DNA of 64,000 nt from Bacillus cereus ATCC 14579 (GTDB lineage Bacteria; Bacillota; Bacilli; Bacillales; Bacillaceae_G), in NCBI RefSeq assembly GCF_000007825.1, contig NC_004722.1, positions 2,458,501 to 2,522,500 of the forward strand, in the 5' to 3' direction. This document shows, piece by piece, positions 62,365 to 64,000 of the stretch. The first letter of the stretch is position 1. Every line of letters starts with the position of its first letter. Made by a program: the position numbers and the translations under genes. Under the pieces are notes generated by a model that saw only the letters and a list, made by a program, of their open reading frames with translations, did not search any database and was not told where the DNA came from.

Positions 62365-63607
62365 ATGGAGAAGTTATTTTTAAAAATATGTTTTTTTGCA
62401 TTAGTGACCGTATGTTCATTCGCAGCGAAAATATCATACGCTGAAGAGAGGCAACAAAATAATTATCCTATCATATTGGTGAATGGATTTGCTGGATGGG
62501 GGAAAAAAAAAATGCTTGGCGTAAAATATTGGGGTGGTGTTCATGATACACAGGAAGATTTGAAACGAAATGGTTATACGGTACATACCGCAACTGTTGG
62601 ACCTGTTTTTTAAGTACTGGGATCGTGCATGTGAATTGTATGCACAAATTAGCGGTGGGACAGTAGACTATGGTGCAGTCCATGCTGAGAAACATGGACA
62701 TAATCGTTTTGGCAGAACTTATAGTGGTTTTGCGCCGAATTGGAGTGAAACAAATAAAGTTCATTTAGTTGGACATAGCATGGGTGGACAAACGATTAGA
62801 ACATTAGTACAGCTATTAAAAGAAGGTAGTTTTGAAGAAAAGAATTATGTGAAAAATCACCCAGACACCAAAATATCACCACTATTTGAAGGCGGAAAAT
62901 CATATGTTCATAGTGTTACAACATTAGCAACCCCTCACAACGGTACAACACTTGCGGATGGTAGTCTTCTACTGCCGTTCGTTAAAGATTTACTCATTAC
63001 AACTGCAAGCTTTGGGGGAAACAATAATTTATCATTATATGATTTTAAATTGGATCAATGGGGTATAAAGAAGAATGCTGGAGAGTCCTTTTTCCAATAT
63101 AGTAATCGTATTCTAAATAGTTCACTTTGGAAAAATACAAAAGATATAAGTCAATGGGATTTAAGTACAGATGGTGCAAAGGAGTTAAATAATTGGGTAA
63201 AGACGCAACCAGATGTGTATTATTTATCATATAGTGGACATGCATCACAAGCAGCACCTATAACAGGTTTACATTTGCCTCATATAACGATGAATAAAGT
63301 GTTAATGGGAAATGCATTTTTCTTAGGTTCTTATGCGAGATATGAAGAAAACCGTCCGCTAGTTGATACTTCTTGGTGGCAAAATGATGGTGTAGTAAAT
63401 ACAAATTCTATGATTGCACCATCTTCTAATGTTACTGTAAATAATAATGAGTCATTACAGATTGGAAAATGGAATCATATCGAAACGAAAGCGAATTGGG
63501 ACCATCTCGACATGGTAGGGTTAAGTGTTTCAGACTCGTTAGGTTTTTCTAGCATTCAAGAGTTTTATAGAACAATTGCTGAAAAGCTATCACGTTTACC
63601 GAAATAG
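62365..63607 (+). pseudogene. Secreted lipase of family I.5/I.6 type, broken by a +1 frameshift
   Basis: The first 82 codons carry a signal peptide (to ~SYA) and the lipase N-terminus (PIILVNGFAGWGKKKMLGVKYWGG). A T6 run at 62606-62611 then shifts the frame; the remaining ~330 residues continue in the next frame (YWDRACELYAQISGGTVDYG, GHSMGG with the catalytic Ser, LATPHNGTTLADG, SDxxLDMVG-like C-terminus). One T less would give GPVFKYWDRAC in a single frame. The rest is intact, so it is a recent loss, a phase-variable gene or a sequencing error. Confidence 0.85.
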
Positions 63608-63615
63608 GTAATAAT

Positions 63616-63648
63616 AAAGCGCTCTCGATGGAATTCGAGAGCGCTTTA
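63616..63648 (+). terminator. Terminator after the lipase
   Basis: AAAGCGCTCTCGA / TCGAGAGCGCTTT 13-bp stem with a 6-base loop. Confidence 0.92.
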
Positions 63649-63694
63649 TATTATATTGAAAGAGGGATTTGGTAGAAAAATATGGGGGGATATT

Positions 63695-64000
63695 ATGAAA
63701 ATTCAAGTTGTATTATCGGGATACGGAACAGTAGGTAGAGAGTTTATAAAATTATTAAATGAAAAATATTCATATATATATGAAACATATGGGATTCAAT
63801 TAGTTGTAAGCGGCGTATTAGGGAGAAATATCGCAATACATAATGAAGAAGGCTTATCTCTTCATCATTTATTGATGTATGGTGGCGGTACCGCTGCAAT
63901 TGAAAAATATTTAGAGTATCATCCGAAGGAACGTGCAACAACTAGCATAAGTGGTACTGTATTGGTAGAATCAACAGTTACAAATCTTAAAGATGGAAAT
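63695..64000 (+). CDS. Homoserine dehydrogenase, 3' end outside the window
   Basis: Open frame from the ATG at 63695 (GGGGGGA upstream) to the end of the window: MKIQVVLSGYGTVGREFIKL..., the NAD(P)-binding Rossmann start (GYGTVGRE), then LVVSGVLGRN and TSISGTVLVESTVTNL, as in homoserine dehydrogenases of the NAD_binding_3 type. Reduces aspartate semialdehyde to homoserine for Thr/Met synthesis. A longer-looking minus-strand frame here is a shadow. Confidence 0.85.
   Translation, partial: MKIQVVLSGYGTVGREFIKLLNEKYSYIYETYGIQLVVSGVLGRNIAIHNEEGLSLHHLLMYGGGTAAIEKYLEYHPKERATTSISGTVLVESTVTNLKDGN

Noticed and set aside
63744..63941. Minus-strand frame near the window end
   Set aside because: Antisense to the homoserine dehydrogenase start, no ribosome binding site.
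1..64000. tRNA, rRNA or prophage genes
   Set aside because: No cloverleaf, rRNA consensus or phage structural/integrase gene was recognised on reading both strands.

Overview
The window is AT-rich chromosomal DNA from a member of the Bacillus cereus group. The evidence is three copies of the group-specific bcr1 repeat (one full length, flanked by TTTAT), a BcpA-SrtD-BcpB pilus locus whose BcpA linkage residues fall exactly at Lys162 and Thr522, a class I lysyl-tRNA synthetase under a T-box, a CwlJ spore cortex hydrolase, and many Firmicute-type ribosome binding sites and U-tract terminators.

Layout. 1-7.2 kb: the end of an acyl-CoA synthetase gene, an IS3/IS150-type element inserted in the loop of a 20-bp palindrome, three small genes with sigma-K-like promoters (probably spore proteins), an acetyltransferase, and gene remnants. 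7.2-14 kb: a two-component system beside an S11 D,D-carboxypeptidase homologue that has lost all its catalytic motifs, an HD hydrolase, a DUF3885-type pseudogene broken partly by a deleted bcr1 copy, an MTA/SAH nucleosidase-like gene and a double GNAT gene. 14-24 kb: a surface region with an LPXTG-anchored M4 protease, an AraC-type regulator with a frameshifted start, and the pilus operon. 24-29.6 kb: a methyltransferase, an SRPBCC protein, a UvrA-like ATPase with unusual domain order, and a MerR/GyrI-like regulator with a 19-bp-spacer promoter.

29.6-48.7 kb holds ordinary B. cereus accessory metabolism: MFS efflux, SDR/HxlR pair, methyltransferases, hydrolases, APH-like kinases, an M3 peptidase, a MocR regulator, a CPBP protein, dehydrogenases, DUF421 and SMP-30. 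Several broken genes lie between them. 48.8-52.5 kb: a small zinc-ribbon protein, T-box plus lysK, cwlJ and an acetamidase/formamidase. 52.6-61.7 kb looks like an antibiotic-defence block: a BceRS-type two-component system, an ABC-F ribosome protection gene close to VmlR behind a leader-peptide attenuator, a GNAT gene, a BceAB-type transporter and a lipoprotein. 61.7-64 kb: a small unknown gene, a frameshifted family I.5/I.6-type lipase and the start of a homoserine dehydrogenase.

Functional links. The AraC-type gene, pilin, sortase and tip pilin probably form one surface unit. The Bce-type kinase/regulator probably serves the Bce-type transporter 4 kb away, with vmlR adding ribosome protection. 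Gene decay is frequent: at least eight remnants or frameshifted genes, two of them at six-base homopolymers. I saw no tRNA, rRNA, CRISPR array or prophage.
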